Source of the DNA: Neoarius graeffei
Taxonomy: Eukaryota; Chordata; Actinopteri; Siluriformes; Ariidae
Assembly: GCF_027579695.1 (NCBI RefSeq)
Contig: NC_083587.1
Span: forward strand, 33,709,732-33,773,731
Reading direction: 5' to 3'
Length of the DNA stretch: 64,000 nucleotides
A model generated the notes under the pieces. It saw only the letters and a program-made list of their open reading frames with translations. It searched no databases and had not been told where the DNA came from. Below, piece by piece: positions 61,028 to 64,000 of this stretch. The stretch's first letter is position 1; every line of letters begins with the position of its first letter. A program made the translations under genes and the position numbers.

Positions 61028-62597
61028 CAACCCCAATTCCAAAAATGTTGGGACGCTGTGTAAACTGTAAATAAAAACAGAATGCGATAATTTGCAAATC
61101 ATGAAAACCCTATAGTTCATTGAAAATAATACAAAGACAACATATCAAGTGTTGAAACTGAGAAATTTTATTGTTTTTTGAAAAATATATGCTCATTTTG
61201 AATTTGATGTCAGCAACACATTTCAGAAAAGCTGGGACAGGGGCATGTTTACCACTGTGTTGCATCACCTCTACTTTTAACAACACTCTGTAAATGTTTG
61301 GGAACTGAGGAGACCAATTGTTGTAGATCTGGAAGAGAAATGTTGTCCCATTCTTTGCTGATATACAATTTCAGCTGCTTAACAGTTCGGGGTCTCCTTT
61401 GTTGTATTTTGCACTTCATAATGCACCAAATGTTTTAACTGGGAGACAGGTCTGGACTGCAGCAGGCCAGTTTAGCACCCAGACTCTTTTACTATGGAGC
61501 CATGCAGTTGCAATATGTGCAGAAAGCAGTTTGTCGTTATCTTGGTGAAAAGGAAGGCCTTCCCTGAAAAAGATTTAGTCTAGATGGCAGCATATTGCTC
61601 TGAAACGTGTTTATATCATTCAGCATTAATGATGCCTTCCCAGATGTACAAGCTACCCATGTCATGTGCACTAATGCACCCTCATACCATTACAGATGCT
61701 GGCTTTTGAACTGTGCACTGACAACAAGCTGAATGGTCCCTCTCCTCTTTAGCCTGGAGGACGTGGTGTCCGTGATTTCTAAAAAGAATTTCTACTTTTG
61801 ATTCGTCAGACCTCGGGACAGTTTTCCACTTCACCTTAGTCCATCATAAAAGAGCTCGGGCCCAGAGAAGAGGGTGGTGTTTCTGGATATTGTTGATATC
61901 TGGTTTTAACTTGCATTTGTGGATGCAGTAATTAAGTGTTTTCGCAGACGATGGTTTTCTGAAGTGTTCCTGAGCCCATACAGTGATTTCCACTACAGAC
62001 ACGTGTCTGCTTTTAATGCAGTGTCTCCTGAGGGCCTGAAGATCACAGGCATCCAGTGTCAGTTTTCAGTCTTGTCTCTTGCATACAGAGATTTCTCCAG
62101 ATTCTCTGAATCTTTTAATGATATTATGGACCACAGATGATGTGATCCACAAATTCTTTGTGATTTAACATTGAGGAACGTTATTCTTAAATTGTTGCGC
62201 TGTTTGCCCATGCAGTCTTTCACAGAGCGGTGAACCCCGCCCCATCTTTACTTCTGAGAGGCTCTGCCTCTCTGGGATGCTCTTTTTATACCCGATCATC
62301 TTACTGACCTGTTGCCAATTAACCAAATTATTATTATTATTTTTTTTTACCATTATGCAACTGTTTCAGTCTTTTGTTGCCCCTGTCCCAACTTTTTTGA
62401 AACTTGTTGCTGATATCAAATTCAAAATGAGCATATATTTTTTTCAAAAAACAATAAAATTTCTCAGTTTCAACATTTGATATGTTGTCTTTGTACTATT
62501 TTCAAAGAAATATAGAGTTTCCATGATTTGTAGATTATCTCATTCTGTTTTTATTCATGCTTTACACAGCGTCCCAACTTTTTTGGAATTGGGGTTG
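61028..62597 (-). mobile_element. Tc1/mariner-superfamily transposon, family D, degenerate
   Basis: Inverted repeats of about 200 bases begin CAACCCCAATTCCAAAAA, with TA on both sides (61026-61027, 62598-62599). On the - strand, the transposase fragments read DLQALRRHCIKSRHVSVVEI, FRKPSSAKTLNYCIHKCKLK and RSDESKVEILFRNHGHHV, with the first catalytic Asp. Further on is NMLPSRLNLFQGRPSF, then CCSPDLSP, IWCIMKCKIQQRRPRTVKQL and KEWDNISLPDLQQLV. Several frameshifts and stops separate them. This is a common teleost repeat. Confidence 0.88.
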
Positions 62598-62884
62598 TAC
62601 ACAGTACCCAGATGATATTATCTCCTAAAGGAAGGGTGAGACTTAGGCAGAAACTGTTTTGCAGAAGTGCAAGCAGAACACCAGAATGAAGCAGGGTGAG
62701 AGGAGCCACAGCACTCGAAGTGTGTTAGTGTCTGGCATCAACATCACATCAGGCAACAGGAGATAGATATTCAAACTAAAAACAATGGTTTATGAATAAT
62801 CTTTAACCTGTAATGCATTCAGAACAACACAGCAGCACATTATTTATTGTTTTTTCAAAATAAACACATTTCATTTTTGATTCT

Positions 62885-63990
62885 TCCAACACACAAAAAA
62901 ATCGGAACAGTCAAGCATTTACCATTTTATAATGTTGCTGTTCCTTCTCACAACATTTAAAAGAGTTTTAGAGATTGAAGACTGAAGTGATTAAACGTTT
63001 CAGGTGTTGTTTTGTCCCAATCTTCCTGCAAACAGGTCTTACAGTGTGCAACAGTACGGGGTCGTTATTGTCATATTTTTCATTTCAAAATTCGCCACAC
63101 ATTCTCTATCGGGGACAGAGCGGACAGACACCCTCTCCTTCCACAGCCATGCTTTTGTAATTTGTGCAGAATGTGGTTTTACATCGTCTTGTTGAAATAT
63201 CCCTGGAAAAGATGTCATCTTGAAGGCAGCATATTTTACTCCAAAATCTCAATGTATTTTTCTGCATTAATGTTGTCATCACAGAAGTGTAAGTTACCTT
63301 TCCCAAGGGCACTGGCACAACCGTATACCATGACAGACCCTGGCTTTTGGATTTGTTGCTAGTAACAGTCTGGATGATCCTTTTCGTCTTTTGTCCGGAG
63401 CACACAGCATCCATTTCTTCCAAAAAAGACCTAGAATACTGATTCATCTGACTACAAAACACATTTCCACTGTGTGATGGTCCATCCCCAGATGCCTCTG
63501 AGCCTGGACACAATGATGACGCTTCTGGACACAGGAAACATAAGGCTTCCTTTTCACACAGTAAAGTTTTAACTGGCATTTGTGGATGTAACTCCATATT
63601 GTAGTGCTTGATAAAGGTTTGCCAAAGTAATCCTGAGCCCGTGTGGTTATATCAGCTGTAGATGAATGCCAGTTCTTGATGCAGCGCTGTCTGAGGGATC
63701 GCAGATCATGGGTGTTCAACTTAGGCTTGTGCCCTTGCCCTTTACATACTGAAATTCCTCCAGATTCCATGAATTATTTAATGATATTATACACCCTAGA
63801 GGGTGAAATATCCAAATCCCTTCATATCCCTTTCCTGGATACTGATTTTCTACCAAATCATGATTACAATCACCTGTGGACATCACTTATTTCAAAATGC
63901 ATCGTTATTTAATTATTTTACCTCATTACTAGCCCTAAGTTGTCCCCATCCCAATGTTTTTTTTTTTTTTTTGGAATGTGTTGCAGGCCT
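62885..63990 (-). mobile_element. Second Tc1/mariner-type element related to family D, reaching the window edge
   Basis: On the - strand, 63770-63444 reads LNTHDLRSLRQRCIKNWHSS, DYFGKPLSSTTIWSYIHKCQ and LKLYCVKRKPYVSCVQKRHH, the paired HTH region of the same kind as in the element at 61028. Later frames are broken (for example MTTLMQKNTLRFWSKICCLQ). The right end carries ACATTCC and a T run with TTGCAGG, its inverted-repeat end. The left border is approximate. Confidence 0.78.
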
Positions 63991-64000
63991 GAAACACAGA

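Overview
The window looks like nuclear DNA of a teleost fish, probably an otophysan. It has long AT-rich introns, dense microsatellites, many Tc1/mariner, hAT and Harbinger-type DNA transposons, and a tRNA-derived SINE present in about ten copies. A catfish is a guess from the SINE and Tc1 mix and is not proven. No LTR retroelement or other virus-like element was recognised.

Two host genes are clear and lie head to tail on the + strand in the order conserved across vertebrates. commd3 has 8 coding exons (16436-25865) and reads as a 195-codon protein. bmi1, the Polycomb group RING finger gene, has a non-coding first exon ending at 27563 and 9 coding exons (31677-33803), giving 322 codons. Both open reading frames close exactly across the splice sites. 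The two promoters share the same 10-base palindrome GTCACGTGAC.

Downstream, where vertebrates usually carry spag6, at least two decayed spag6 exons remain (43940-44108 and about 45660-45855). This spag6 appears to be a pseudogene. An isolated exon resembling Sec1/Munc18 (stxbp) lies at 12313-12389. Three exons at 57700-60600 join in phase and may be the 3' end of an unidentified gene.

Layout: 1-7.8 kb holds a recent 2.75-kb tandem duplication plus a Tc1-like element broken by two SINEs. 9.8-16 kb holds LINE scraps, microsatellites and a G-rich minisatellite. 16.4-34.5 kb is commd3 and bmi1; commd3 intron 1 holds a 3.6-kb nest of at least six transposons. 34.5-43.9 kb is gene-poor, with foldback MITEs and AT arrays. 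44-64 kb is spag6 debris and nested DNA transposons, including two near-complete Tc1-like elements (49.0-50.6 and 55.5-57.1 kb) and two related mariner-type elements on the - strand (61.0-62.6 kb and 62.9 kb to the window end).

Most short open frames in this window are microsatellite or transposon shadows and are not listed as genes.
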